From contig NZ_FOGO01000013.1 in the NCBI RefSeq assembly GCF_900111245.1, forward strand, positions 133,384 to 197,383: a DNA stretch of 64,000 nucleotides, in the 5' to 3' direction. A program made the translations under genes and the position numbers. The DNA comes from Streptomyces qinglanensis (GTDB lineage: Bacteria > Actinomycetota > Actinomycetes > Streptomycetales > Streptomycetaceae). Every line of letters begins with the position of its first letter. Positions within the stretch are counted from its first letter, which is position 1. The notes under the pieces were generated by a model that saw only the letters and a program-made list of their open reading frames with translations, was not told the origin of the DNA and did not search any database. This document shows positions 35,475 to 44,017 of this stretch, one piece after another.

Positions 35475-35808
35475 ACCCCGCGGACCGGCTGCTCCGCCCG
35501 GCGCGGCGCATCGCCGGGGGAGCCGACGGGCACTCCGAGGTGTCGTCGATCCCGTCACCGAGTCGTCGCCGGTCCGGCTGCCGCGGAGCCGACCGGGGAG
35601 CCCCCGGTGGTCGCCGTCCTGGGGGCCGCGTCGGGTACCGGGGCGTACGGGGACAACTCACGCGGACCGGAGCGCGCCGCGTACAGTGACAATCCGTATG
35701 ACGGCACACGCGAAATACTCCACCCTGGCGAAGAAGCGGACGGGCTGCGACGCCCTACCGTGGACGCTGGAACCGAGGCACTCTCCCGCATCCGGAAGGC
35801 GATCCGCC
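35475..35808. other. 334-bp gap before the third aldehyde dehydrogenase
   Basis: The dehydrogenase frame is open to an ATG at 35698, but the segment 35698-35808 does not resemble the family N-terminus. The region most likely holds a promoter and leader; TACAGT at 35682-35687 could be a -10 box, without a good -35. I see nothing else. Confidence 0.5.
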
Positions 35809-37263
35809 GTGACGACAGCGACTTCTCCGCACGCATTCTGGCTCGCCGGCCGCAAGGCCACCGGCGACACCACGCTCGACGTCACCTCGCCCTGGGACGG
35901 CAGGCACGTCGGCACCGTCAGCATCCCCACCTCCGCGCAGGTGGAGGAGGCCGTGGCCGCCGCCGCCGCGGTGGCCGGTGAGTTCTCCGCCACCCCCGCG
36001 CATGTCCGCGCCGCCGCGCTGGACCACCTCACCCGCCGCCTCGTGGAGCGCACGGACGAGATCGCCGAGCTGATCTCCGCGGAGAACGGCAAGCCGATGA
36101 AGTGGGCGCGCGGTGAGGTGGGCCGCTGCATCTCCGTCTTCCGCTGGGCGGCGGAGGAGGCCCGCCGCTTCAACGGGGGCGAGGCGCAGCGTCTGGACTC
36201 GGACGCGGGCGGCACGGGCCGGCTGGCCTTCACCCGCCGCTTCCCCTACGGCCCGGTCCTGGGGATCGCGCCGTTCAACTTCCCCCTCAACCTGTGCGCC
36301 CACAAGGTCGCCCCGGCGCTCGCCGTGGGCACCCCGATCATCCTCAAGCCGGCGCCCGCCACCCCGCTGTCCGGGCTGATCCTCGGTGAGCTGCTGGCCG
36401 AGACGGACCTGCCCGCGGGGTCCTGGTCGGTGCTGCCGGTGCCGAACGAGCAGATGCCGGGCCTGGTGCAGGACGAGCGGCTGCCGATCATCTCCTTCAC
36501 GGGTTCGGCGCCGGTCGGCTGGTCGATCCTGGACTCCGCACCGCGCAAGCGCGTCACCCTGGAGCTGGGCGGCAACGGCGCGGCGGTCGTGCTGGCCGAC
36601 TACGCCTCCGAGGCGGATCTGGACTGGGCGGCCCAGCGCATCGCGACCTTCTCCAACTACCAGGCGGGCCAGTCCTGCATCTCGGTCCAGCGGGTCGTCG
36701 CCGACGCCTCGGTCTATGACCGGCTGGTCCCCAAGGTCGTGGCGGCCGTCGAGGCGCTCACCACCGGTGACCCCTCGGACGAGGCGACCGATGTGGGCCC
36801 GCTGGTGAGCGAGGACGCCGCACGCCGGGTCGAGTCGTGGATCGGCGAGGCCGTCTCGCGCGGTGCCAAGGTGCTCACGGGCGGCAAGCGGGACGGCGCC
36901 TCCGTGGAGCCGACGGTGCTGGAGAACGTGCCCGCCGACACGCAGATCGGCTGCGAGGAGGTCTTCGGGCCCGTCATGTCGTTCGTGAAGGTGAACGGCG
37001 AGCAGGAGGCGTTCGAGACCGTCAACGACTCCAGGTACGGTCTGCAGGCCGGTCTGTTCACCCACGACGTGCAGGCGGCCTTCCGTGCGCACCGCGCGTT
37101 GGAGGTCGGCGGTGTCGTCGTCGGCGACGTGCCGTCCTACCGGGCCGACCAGATGCCCTACGGCGGCGTCAAGGACTCCGGCGTGGGCCGCGAGGGCGTG
37201 CGGTTCGCGATGGAGGACTACACCTACGAGCGCGTCATGGTGCTCACCGGTCTCGACCTCTGA
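35809..37263 (+). CDS. Aldehyde dehydrogenase (succinic-semialdehyde/aldehyde type)
   Basis: 484-aa NAD(P)-dependent aldehyde dehydrogenase. The NAD-binding region is APFNFPLNLCAHKVAPALAVG, the general-base Glu is in LELGGNGAAVV and the catalytic Cys290 in GQSCISVQRV. The PYGGVKDSGVGREGVRFAMEDYT end matches glyceraldehyde/succinic-semialdehyde-type dehydrogenases and not the YdcW group above. In this context it could finish GABA breakdown to succinate, but this is inferred. GTG 35809 (VTTATSPHAFWLAGR) follows GGAAGG about 9 nt upstream. A terminator hairpin follows. Confidence 0.85.
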   Translation: MTTATSPHAFWLAGRKATGDTTLDVTSPWDGRHVGTVSIPTSAQVEEAVAAAAAVAGEFSATPAHVRAAALDHLTRRLVERTDEIAELISAENGKPMKWARGEVGRCISVFRWAAEEARRFNGGEAQRLDSDAGGTGRLAFTRRFPYGPVLGIAPFNFPLNLCAHKVAPALAVGTPIILKPAPATPLSGLILGELLAETDLPAGSWSVLPVPNEQMPGLVQDERLPIISFTGSAPVGWSILDSAPRKRVTLELGGNGAAVVLADYASEADLDWAAQRIATFSNYQAGQSCISVQRVVADASVYDRLVPKVVAAVEALTTGDPSDEATDVGPLVSEDAARRVESWIGEAVSRGAKVLTGGKRDGASVEPTVLENVPADTQIGCEEVFGPVMSFVKVNGEQEAFETVNDSRYGLQAGLFTHDVQAAFRAHRALEVGGVVVGDVPSYRADQMPYGGVKDSGVGREGVRFAMEDYTYERVMVLTGLDL

Positions 37264-37287
37264 GCCGGTCCCTTTCCGGCGTTGCAT

Positions 37288-37329
37288 GCTGCCGGGTGCT
37301 GCTGCGGAATCGCGGCAGCACCCGGCAGC
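37288..37329 (+). terminator. terminator after the third aldehyde dehydrogenase
   Basis: Perfect 15-bp stem (GCTGCCGGGTGCTGC pairs with GCAGCACCCGGCAGC) with a 12-nt loop, 25 nt after the stop. It insulates the dehydrogenase from the tetR operon. Confidence 0.8.
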
Positions 37330-37375
37330 GGTGTGTCGGGGCGGGCACGGTCTCTGCACGCCGGTCGGCCTCTTC

Positions 37376-37395
37376 TGTACCTACCAGTATGTACA
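37376..37395. promoter_or_regulatory. TetR-type operator palindrome
   Basis: TGTACcTACc|aGTAtGTACA: 16 of 20 positions are symmetric (8 of 10 base pairs). It ends 8 nt before the proposed tetR ATG. It is the expected size and symmetry for a TetR-dimer site and suggests autoregulation of the tetR-phosphotriesterase operon. Confidence 0.65.
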
Positions 37396-37403
37396 CTGCG
37401 GGT

Positions 37404-37994
37404 ATGGACGGTGAGGACACGGCGGGCAGGCTGATCGAGGCCACCCAGGAACTCCTGTGGGAGCGCGGATACGTGGGCACGAGTCCGCGGGCCGTCCAGC
37501 GGCGTGCCGGGGTGGGTCAGGGCAGCATGTACCACCACTTCGGCGGCAAGCCCGACCTGGCCCGGGCCGCCGTGCACAGGAGCGCGGAGGAGATGCAGGC
37601 CCGGGCCGAGGCGGACCTCTCCGGCGCGGGCGGTGCGCTGGGGAGGGTGCGTGCCTACCTGACCCGCGAGCGCGCGGTGCTGCGCGGCTGCCGGGTCGGC
37701 GGACTCGCCCAGGACCCGGACGTGGTCGCCGACCCCGGACTGCGGGCCCCGCTGCAGGAGACCTTCGACCGGCTCCGCGCCCGCCTGGCGGAGGTGCTCG
37801 AAGAAGGCCGCGCCGACGGTGAGTTCCGGCCGGACCTCGACCCGGCGGGAACAGCGGCCACCGTCGTCGCCGTCGTCCAGGGCGGCTACGTGCTCGCCCG
37901 GTCGGCAGGGCATCCCGGGCCGTTCCACGAGGCTGTCGACGGTCTGCTGCGCCTCCTGGACGCACACGCGGCCGAGCCGGACACCCGCCCGTGA
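37404..37994 (+). CDS. TetR family transcriptional regulator
   Basis: 196-aa repressor. The N-terminal HTH is clear (AGRLIEATQELLWERGYVG then TSPRAVQRRAGVGQGSMYHHF), followed by GGKPDLARAAV and an all-helical ligand domain. ATG 37404 is preferred. An in-frame ATG at 37389 lies inside the palindromic operator, so the transcript may be leaderless or start very close. The stop overlaps the next gene's GTG by 4 nt, so the regulator and hydrolase are co-produced. Confidence 0.87.
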   Translation: MDGEDTAGRLIEATQELLWERGYVGTSPRAVQRRAGVGQGSMYHHFGGKPDLARAAVHRSAEEMQARAEADLSGAGGALGRVRAYLTRERAVLRGCRVGGLAQDPDVVADPGLRAPLQETFDRLRARLAEVLEEGRADGEFRPDLDPAGTAATVVAVVQGGYVLARSAGHPGPFHEAVDGLLRLLDAHAAEPDTRP

Positions 37995-38956
37995 CCGGTG
38001 AGCGCACCGGGGCCGCAGCCGGCCCGCACGCGGAGACCGGCCCGCCCGGGTACGGCCCGGCGGTACGCACCGTCGAAGGCGACCTTCCCGGAGCGGAGCT
38101 GGGCGTCTGCGACGCCCACGACCACCTCTTCCTGCGCAGCCCGCGGCTGCCGGGGCAGGAACTGGCCGACCCGGACGCCGCGGAGCAGCAGTTGCGCGCA
38201 TTCGCCGAGCACGGCGGCCGCAGCCTCGTGCAGTGGACGCCCCATGGCCTGGGCCGCCACTCCGGCGCGCTGGCCGACCTGGCCCGGCGCACCGGCGTGC
38301 GGCTCGTCGCCGCGACCGGGCTGCACCAGGCCCAGCACTACACCGGGGAGCTGCCGTCCGATCCGGCGGCCCTCTTCGTGCAGGAGCTGACCCGCGGGAT
38401 GCGCGGCGGGGTGTGCGGCGAGGCGCCGCGGGCCGGTCTGATCAAGGTCGCCGGTGACTTCCACGGGCTCGGCCGGCACGCGCGGTGGACGATGGCCGCC
38501 GCGGCCGAGGCGCACCGGGCGACGGGGGCGCCGATCGCGGTGCACCTGGAGCTGGGCACCGGCGCAGCCGAGGTGCTGGACTTCCTGTGCGGGCAGCAGG
38601 AGGTGCCGCCCTCCGGTGTGCTGCTGGGCCACCTGGGGCGGTGCCCGGACCCGCGGATGCAGCGGGCGGCGGCCGCCTCCGGTGCCTGGTTGGTCTTCGA
38701 CGGGCCTTCGCGCACCCACCATGCGACCGACTGGCGCCTCTTCGACAGCCTCGCCGAACTGCTGGAGCGCGGGCACGGGGACCGGGTGCTGATGGGCGGC
38801 GACACCGTCACGGCGACGGCCCGCGCAGAGACAGGGGTGCCGTATGTGGCGCGCACCCTGCGTCCCCGCGTCGCCGACGAGTTGGGCGCTGCCGCGGCGC
38901 GGCAGATCTTCGAGGTCAACCCTCGGCGCGCTTTCGCCGTCCACTGGAAGGACTGA
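37991..38956 (+). CDS. Phosphotriesterase-family (amidohydrolase) metal-dependent hydrolase
   Basis: 321-aa TIM-barrel hydrolase with a binuclear metal centre. It shows HxH in VCDAHDHLFLRSP, a bridging Lys in LIKVAGDFHGL, metal His in AVHLELGTG and LLGHLGRCPD, and the final Asp in LMGGDTVTA. Family members are lactonases, esterases or phosphotriesterases. The substrate here is unknown; it may also be the inducer or product sensed by the TetR protein. GTG start overlaps the tetR stop (GTGA). Confidence 0.85.
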   Translation: MTGERTGAAAGPHAETGPPGYGPAVRTVEGDLPGAELGVCDAHDHLFLRSPRLPGQELADPDAAEQQLRAFAEHGGRSLVQWTPHGLGRHSGALADLARRTGVRLVAATGLHQAQHYTGELPSDPAALFVQELTRGMRGGVCGEAPRAGLIKVAGDFHGLGRHARWTMAAAAEAHRATGAPIAVHLELGTGAAEVLDFLCGQQEVPPSGVLLGHLGRCPDPRMQRAAAASGAWLVFDGPSRTHHATDWRLFDSLAELLERGHGDRVLMGGDTVTATARAETGVPYVARTLRPRVADELGAAAARQIFEVNPRRAFAVHWKD

Positions 38957-39189
38957 GCAGCCGAACCCGCTCGAGCACGCCGCCAGGAACCGAGTACGAC
39001 CCGAACCGAGCCGGACCCGGACCGAGTCGAGTACGGCCCGAACCGGGCCCGGCGGGCCCTGCACCGGGCGGCCGGCCGGATCCGGAGGGAGCAGTTCCGT
39101 CCCGGCCCGGAGAGCCGGACCCCCGGTTCCCCGGCCGCCGCCGACCGGCGCGGCCCCGCCGCATCCCACGACCGAGTGAGGACCCACTC

Positions 39190-39957
39190 ATGTTCACCTT
39201 CGCGCAGTTCAGCGACATCCACCTCGGCCAGGACCGGGGCGACGGCGGCACACGCGCCCGCGAACGCACCGAGCGCGTGCTGGCCTGCCTCTCGCGCGTG
39301 CTCGACGGGCTCGACGCCGTCCTGCTCACGGGGGACATCGCCGATCACGGCCGGGAGGAGGAGTACACACTGGCGGCGAAGCTGTTCGCCGACCACGGCG
39401 TGCAGCCGCTGATCTGCCCCGGCAACCACGACGTGCGCGGCGCCTACCGCGCGGTGCTGCAGAACGGCGACGCCGCCGACGCCTCGCCCGTCGACGAGGT
39501 GCACCGGCTGCCCGGCGCCACCTTCCTGATGTGCGACTCCAGCGTGCCCGGGAAGGGGCACGGCCGTCTCGACGACGCCACGCTCGACTGGCTCGACCGG
39601 GAGCTCGCCGGGACGCCGGACGACGCGCCCGCGTTCGTCTGCTTCCACCATCCGCCCGCACCGCTGTACGGCCAGTACGTCGACCCCATCCGGCAGTTCG
39701 GCGAGGAACGGCTGGCCGAGGTCGTCGGCAGGCACGGCACCGTGGCGGGGCTGCTGTGCGGGCACAGCCACACCCCGGCCGTGACCACCTTCGCGGGGGT
39801 GCCGCTGGTCGCCGCACCCGGTGTGGTCTCCACGCTGAAGATGCCCTGGGAGGGCGAGGAGGGCGGGCCGATCGACTACACGCTGCCCCCGATGATCGCC
39901 TTCCACGTCCTCGACGACGACGGCAGGTTGACCACCCACTTCCGGGTCGTCCCCTGA
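39190..39957 (+). CDS. Metallophosphoesterase (CpdA-like)
   Basis: 255-aa calcineurin-type phosphoesterase. All five metal-binding blocks are present: FSDIHLGQD, LLTGDIADHG, CPGNHDVRG, CFHHPPAPLYG and LCGHSHTP. It is closest in pattern to 3',5'-cyclic-nucleotide or glycerophosphodiester phosphodiesterases of the CpdA/GpdQ type. ATG 39190 follows GTGAGGA about 10 nt upstream. The 233-bp gap before it is rich in GAACCGAG/CCCGAACCG direct repeats. Confidence 0.87.
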   Translation: MFTFAQFSDIHLGQDRGDGGTRARERTERVLACLSRVLDGLDAVLLTGDIADHGREEEYTLAAKLFADHGVQPLICPGNHDVRGAYRAVLQNGDAADASPVDEVHRLPGATFLMCDSSVPGKGHGRLDDATLDWLDRELAGTPDDAPAFVCFHHPPAPLYGQYVDPIRQFGEERLAEVVGRHGTVAGLLCGHSHTPAVTTFAGVPLVAAPGVVSTLKMPWEGEEGGPIDYTLPPMIAFHVLDDDGRLTTHFRVVP

Positions 39958-40117
39958 GCCGGACACGGTCCCGGGCACCGGAACCCGCGAGAGCGGGCGG
40001 CTGCCGCAAGCCGCCGCTTCGCGCCGGGCGGCCGCACTACAGTGCTCGGGGGAACGTGATTCCGGGATACTCGTGTGCGATACGCGGAGCCGGGGGCCCG
40101 CGGGAGGGGTGGGGGCC

Positions 40118-40264
40118 ATGCGTCTGGGCAAGGGATGGCAGCACCGGCGGATCTGCCGCGTCCTGACCGTCGGCGTGGCGGCTGTGGCACTGCTGCTGCT
40201 GATCGTCACCGTCGTACTGACACTCGGAGGCCATCCGGCCGCCGGGAGCAGCGGCACGCCCTGA
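40118..40264 (+). CDS. Small single-pass membrane protein
   Basis: 48-aa product: a basic N-terminus (MRLGKGWQHRRICR), one hydrophobic helix (VLTVGVAAVALLLLIVTVVL) and a short Gly/Ser tail. The ATG at 40118 is preceded by GGGAGGGGTGG, a good SD. Topology predicts N-in. No family is recognised. Basic-start plus helix is a believable small protein, but chance cannot be excluded. Confidence 0.5.
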   Translation: MRLGKGWQHRRICRVLTVGVAAVALLLLIVTVVLTLGGHPAAGSSGTP

Positions 40265-40646
40265 GGCGCTCCGCGGCCGCGGATTCCGCTGCCCGCGCCC
40301 TGTCCCCCGGGCCCGGGCGGGGCGCTCTGCCCGTCATCCGACAGTGCGCCGGGCGCGTGCGCCGGCCGGCACCGTTCTGCGGCGCTCCCGGGCGAGGGGA
40401 GGCCGGCCCTTCGCGCGGCAGGTTCACCGCACAGGTCGGCGCGACGCCCCGATCCGGTCCGGCGGACAGCCCGGCCGGCGGTGCGGGGGAGCTTCTCCTG
40501 CGCGGCGTCTGGTAGGTCCGGAGCGAATCGGGTACATACGACCGAGTAGTACCCGGCGGTGGTCCGGACCCGGCAGCCCGGTCGGCTCCCCGCCGGTACC
40601 GTCCCGCACCGCGTGTCCGCCTCCACACCGTTTCGAGGTGAGCGAG
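40265..40646. other. 382-bp leader of the acyl-CoA dehydrogenase gene
   Basis: The dehydrogenase frame stays open through much of this region, but the translation looks non-coding (Arg/Pro/Gly). The only structure I find is the GTAC-centred inverted repeat at 40529-40555 and the SD near 40635. Confidence 0.55.
40529..40555. promoter_or_regulatory. inverted repeat upstream of acyl-CoA dehydrogenase
   Basis: CGGGTAC (40529-40535) and GTACCCG (40549-40555) flank 13 nt, and the symmetry continues imperfectly inward. Lying about 92 bp upstream of the ATG, it could bind a TetR-type fatty-acid regulator. Unproven. Confidence 0.4.
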
Positions 40647-42572
40647 ATGACCGTCTCCGAGCGTGAAGCACGCGAAGTCGCCGAGGCAGCCCGGGAGAAG
40701 GACTGGCGCAAGCCCAGCTTCGCCAAGGAGCTGTTCCTCGGCCGCTTCCGCCTCGACCTCATCCACCCGCACCCGGAACCGGCGGCCGAGGACGTCGCAC
40801 GGGGCGAGGAATTCCTGGGCCGCCTGCGCGAGTTCGCCGCTTCGAAGATCGACGGAGCGCTGATCGAGCGCGAGTCCCGGATCCCGGACGAGGTGCTCGG
40901 CGGGCTCAAGGAGCTCGGCGCGCTCGGCATGAAGATCGGCACCGAGTACGGGGGCCTGGGGCTCACCCAGGTGTACTACAACAAGGCGCTCGCGCTCGTC
41001 AGCTCCGCCAGCCCCGCGGTCGGAGCCCTGCTCTCGGCGCACCAGTCCATCGGCGTGCCGCAGCCGGTGAAGCTGTTCGGCAGCCCGCAGCAGAAGGACG
41101 CCTACCTGCCGCGCTGCGCGCGCACCGACATCTCCGCCTTCCTGCTGACCGAGCCGGACGTGGGATCCGACCCGGCGCGGCTGGCGACGACGGCCGTCCC
41201 GGACGGGGACGACTACGTCCTCGACGGCGTGAAGCTGTGGACGACCAACGGGGTGATCGCCGACCTGCTGGTGGTCATGGCCCGCGTCCCCGAGCCGGAC
41301 GCCGACGACCCGCGGCGCGCCGAGGGCCACCGGGGCGGCATCTCGGCCTTCGTCGTCGAGGCCGGCTCCGAGGGCATCACCGTCGAGAACCGCAACGCCT
41401 TCATGGGGCTGCGCGGCATCGAGAACGGCGTCACCCGCTTCCACCGGGTGCGGGTCCCGGCCGCCAACCGGATCGGTCCCGAGGGCGCCGGGCTCAAGAT
41501 CGCGCTGACCACCCTGAACACGGGCCGGCTGTCGCTGCCCGCCACCTGCGCGGGCAGCGGGAAGTGGTGTCTGAAAATCGCCCGCGAGTGGTCCCGGGAA
41601 CGGGTCCAGTGGGGCAGGCCGGTCGCCGAGCACGAGGCCGTCGGCAGCAAGATCTCCTTCATCGCGGCGACCACCTTCGCCCTGGAGGCGGTGTTGGACC
41701 TGTCCTCGCAGATGGCGGACGAGGACCGCAACGACATCCGGATCGAGGCCGCCCTCGCCAAGCTCTACGGCAGCGAGATGGCCTGGCGGATGGCGGACGA
41801 ACTGGTGCAGATCCGCGGCGGCCGGGGCTACGAGACCGCCGAGTCGCTCGCGGCCCGCGGCGAACGCGGCGTGCCGGCCGAGCAGTTGCTGCGCGACCTG
41901 CGGATCAACCGCATCTTCGAGGGCTCGACCGAGATCATGCACCTGCTGATCGCGCGGGAGGCCGTGGACGCGCATCTGTCCGTGGCCGGCGACCTGATCG
42001 ACCCGGACAAGACGCTCGCCGACAAGAGCAGGGCGGCCGTCGGTGCGGGCGCGTTCTACGCGAAATGGCTGCCCGGACTGGTCGCCGGGCCCGGCCGGAT
42101 GCCGGGCGCCTACGGTGAGTTCGCAGCCCTCGCGGGGCATCTGCGCTACATCGAGCGCGCCGCCCGCAAGCTGGCCCGCTCCACCTTCTACGCCATGTCC
42201 AGGTGGCAGGGCCGGATGGAGACGAAGCAGGGGTTCCTCGGCCGCATCGTCGACATCGGCGCCGAGCTGTTCGCGATGAGCGCCGCGTGCGTGCGGGCCG
42301 AGAAGCTGCGGCGGGACGGCACCGAGGGGCAGGCGGCACACCAACTGGCGGACGCGTTCTGCCGGCAGTCCCGCCTCCGCGTCGAAGAACTCTTCGGACG
42401 TCTGTGGAGCAACACGGACGACCTGGACGGCACGGTCGTCCGCCAGGTCCTGGACGGGGCCTACACCTGGCTGGAGGAAGGCGTCGTCGACGCGTCCACC
42501 GAGGGCCCCTGGATCGCCGACGCCGCGCCCGGACCCGCCGGGAGGGAGAACGTGCACCGCCGCGTCCCGTGA
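40647..42572 (+). CDS. Large acyl-CoA dehydrogenase with C-terminal extension
   Basis: 641-aa FAD-dependent dehydrogenase for fatty-acid beta-oxidation. Visible: the FAD/substrate segment FLLTEPDVGSDPARLATTAV, LWTTNGVIADLLVVMARV, the QIRGGRGYETAESLAARGE region and catalytic-base Glu in NRIFEGSTEIMHLLIAREAVD. After residue 440 a further 200-residue helical domain (LARSTFYAMSRWQGRMETKQ and beyond) is present, as in the ACAD9/VLCAD-like long group. The ATG at 40647 has GAGGTGAG about 6 nt upstream. Confidence 0.88.
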   Translation: MTVSEREAREVAEAAREKDWRKPSFAKELFLGRFRLDLIHPHPEPAAEDVARGEEFLGRLREFAASKIDGALIERESRIPDEVLGGLKELGALGMKIGTEYGGLGLTQVYYNKALALVSSASPAVGALLSAHQSIGVPQPVKLFGSPQQKDAYLPRCARTDISAFLLTEPDVGSDPARLATTAVPDGDDYVLDGVKLWTTNGVIADLLVVMARVPEPDADDPRRAEGHRGGISAFVVEAGSEGITVENRNAFMGLRGIENGVTRFHRVRVPAANRIGPEGAGLKIALTTLNTGRLSLPATCAGSGKWCLKIAREWSRERVQWGRPVAEHEAVGSKISFIAATTFALEAVLDLSSQMADEDRNDIRIEAALAKLYGSEMAWRMADELVQIRGGRGYETAESLAARGERGVPAEQLLRDLRINRIFEGSTEIMHLLIAREAVDAHLSVAGDLIDPDKTLADKSRAAVGAGAFYAKWLPGLVAGPGRMPGAYGEFAALAGHLRYIERAARKLARSTFYAMSRWQGRMETKQGFLGRIVDIGAELFAMSAACVRAEKLRRDGTEGQAAHQLADAFCRQSRLRVEELFGRLWSNTDDLDGTVVRQVLDGAYTWLEEGVVDASTEGPWIADAAPGPAGRENVHRRVP

Positions 42573-42601
42573 CCGGCCCCCTCCGGGCGCCCCGGGGCCG
42601 G
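42573..42601 (+). terminator. weak hairpin after acyl-CoA dehydrogenase
   Basis: CCGGCCCC (42573-42580) pairs with GGGGCCGG (42594-42601) around a 13-nt loop, immediately after the stop codon. Confidence 0.35.
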
Positions 42602-42727
42602 CGGGCGGTGGAGCCCGGCAGCCCCGGAGTGCCGGGCGTCCCCGCGCGCGTGCCGGATTCCCGCGTGCACCCGGCTCCGCCCCGGTGCGCTGTCCGGTCC
42701 CGTCCGGGGAGCGGACACAATAGGGGC

Positions 42728-44017
42728 ATGACCGACTCCCTCGCTGACCCGCATCTGCGCCACCCCGGCACCGAGCCGTCCGGCAACGGCACGGTGGCAG
42801 CGGCGCCGACGGGCGCACCGCGCGACATCGTGATCCTCGGCTCGACGGGTTCGATCGGCACGCAGGCCGTCGACGTCGTGCTGAAGAACCCCGGCCGGTT
42901 CCGGGTGACCGCGCTGGCCGCCTCGGGCGGCCGCGTGGACCTGCTCGCCGAGCAGGCACGGCTGCTGCGGGTGGGCACGGTGGCCGTGGCCCGAACGGAG
43001 GCGGTGCCCGCGCTGCGCACGGCCCTGCGTGCGGCGTACGGCACCGGAGAGCCGCTGCCCGAGGTGCTGGCGGGGCCGGACGCGGCGACGGAGCTGGCCG
43101 GCTCGCCGTGCCACACGGTGCTCAATGGCATCACCGGCTCCATCGGCCTGGCGCCCACCCTGGCGGCGCTGGAGGCAGGACGGATCCTGGCACTGGCCAA
43201 CAAGGAATCCCTCATCGTCGGCGGACCCCTGGTCAAGGCGCTGGCCCGGCCGGGCCAGATCGTGCCGGTCGACTCGGAGCACTCCGCGCTGTTCCAGGCC
43301 CTGCTCGGCGGCACCCGCGCCGAGGTGCGAAAGCTCCTGGTCACCGCCTCGGGCGGCCCGTTCCGCGGGCGCAGCAGGGCTGAGCTGGCCGAGGTGACCC
43401 CGCGCGAGGCGATGGCCCACCCGACGTGGGAGATGGGCCCCGTCATCACCGTCAACTCGGCCACCCTGGTCAACAAGGGCCTGGAGGTGATCGAGGCCCA
43501 TCTGCTGTACGACATCCCGTTCGAGCGCATCCAGGTGGTGGTCCATCCGCAGTCCGCGGTCCACTCGATGGTGGAGTTCACGGACGGCTCCACCCTCGCC
43601 CAGTGCGGACCTCCCGACATGCGGCTGCCGATCGCGCTCGGCCTCGGCTGGCCCGAGCGGGTGCCGGACGCCGGACCGGTCTTCTCCTGGACCGAGGCGA
43701 TGTCCTGGGACTTCTACCCGCTGGACGAGGAGGCGTTCCCCGCCGTCCCGCTGGCGTGCCGGGTGGGCGCGCTGGGCGGAACGGCTCCCGCGGTGTTCAA
43801 CGCCGCGAACGAGGAGTGCGTCGAGGCGTTTCTGGCCGGAAGGCTGCCGTTCACGGGCATCGTGGATACGGTGGCCGCTGTGGTCGAGGAGCACGGCACG
43901 CCGGACGGAACCGGGCTGACCCTTTCCGATGTCCTCGCCGCAGAGAAGTGGGCGCGTGCCCGCGCCCGTGACCTGGCGGCACGGTCCGCCACAGCAACAG
44001 CGGAGGCCCGCGCATGA
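42728..44017 (+). CDS. dxr: 1-deoxy-D-xylulose-5-phosphate reductoisomerase
   Basis: Second enzyme of the MEP isoprenoid pathway (DXP to MEP, NADPH-dependent). The 429-aa product has the NADPH-binding VILGSTGSIGTQAVDVV, LANKESLIVGG, the metal-binding PVDSEHSALFQ, the flexible-loop region TWEMGPVITVNSATL, and VFNAANEECVEAFL. The first 32 residues are a variable extension. The start codon has only AGGGG 1-3 nt upstream and ACAATA just before, so a leaderless transcript is possible. Its stop overlaps the rseP ATG by 4 nt. Confidence 0.95.
   Translation: MTDSLADPHLRHPGTEPSGNGTVAAAPTGAPRDIVILGSTGSIGTQAVDVVLKNPGRFRVTALAASGGRVDLLAEQARLLRVGTVAVARTEAVPALRTALRAAYGTGEPLPEVLAGPDAATELAGSPCHTVLNGITGSIGLAPTLAALEAGRILALANKESLIVGGPLVKALARPGQIVPVDSEHSALFQALLGGTRAEVRKLLVTASGGPFRGRSRAELAEVTPREAMAHPTWEMGPVITVNSATLVNKGLEVIEAHLLYDIPFERIQVVVHPQSAVHSMVEFTDGSTLAQCGPPDMRLPIALGLGWPERVPDAGPVFSWTEAMSWDFYPLDEEAFPAVPLACRVGALGGTAPAVFNAANEECVEAFLAGRLPFTGIVDTVAAVVEEHGTPDGTGLTLSDVLAAEKWARARARDLAARSATATAEARA

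Noticed and set aside
31065..35558. Reverse-strand open frame of about 1500 codons opposite the VirD4-like and PucR genes
   Set aside because: Same GC-bias artefact. The forward strand carries a Walker A motif and clear PucR and HTH domains.
35698..35808. Longer N-terminus of the third aldehyde dehydrogenase from the ATG at 35698
   Set aside because: The added residues do not resemble the family start, whereas GTG 35809 has a GGAAGG and gives the normal N-terminus.
37288..37329. tRNA-like fold after the third aldehyde dehydrogenase
   Set aside because: Only a single hairpin is present, with no T-loop (GTTCRA) or D-loop signature. It is a terminator.
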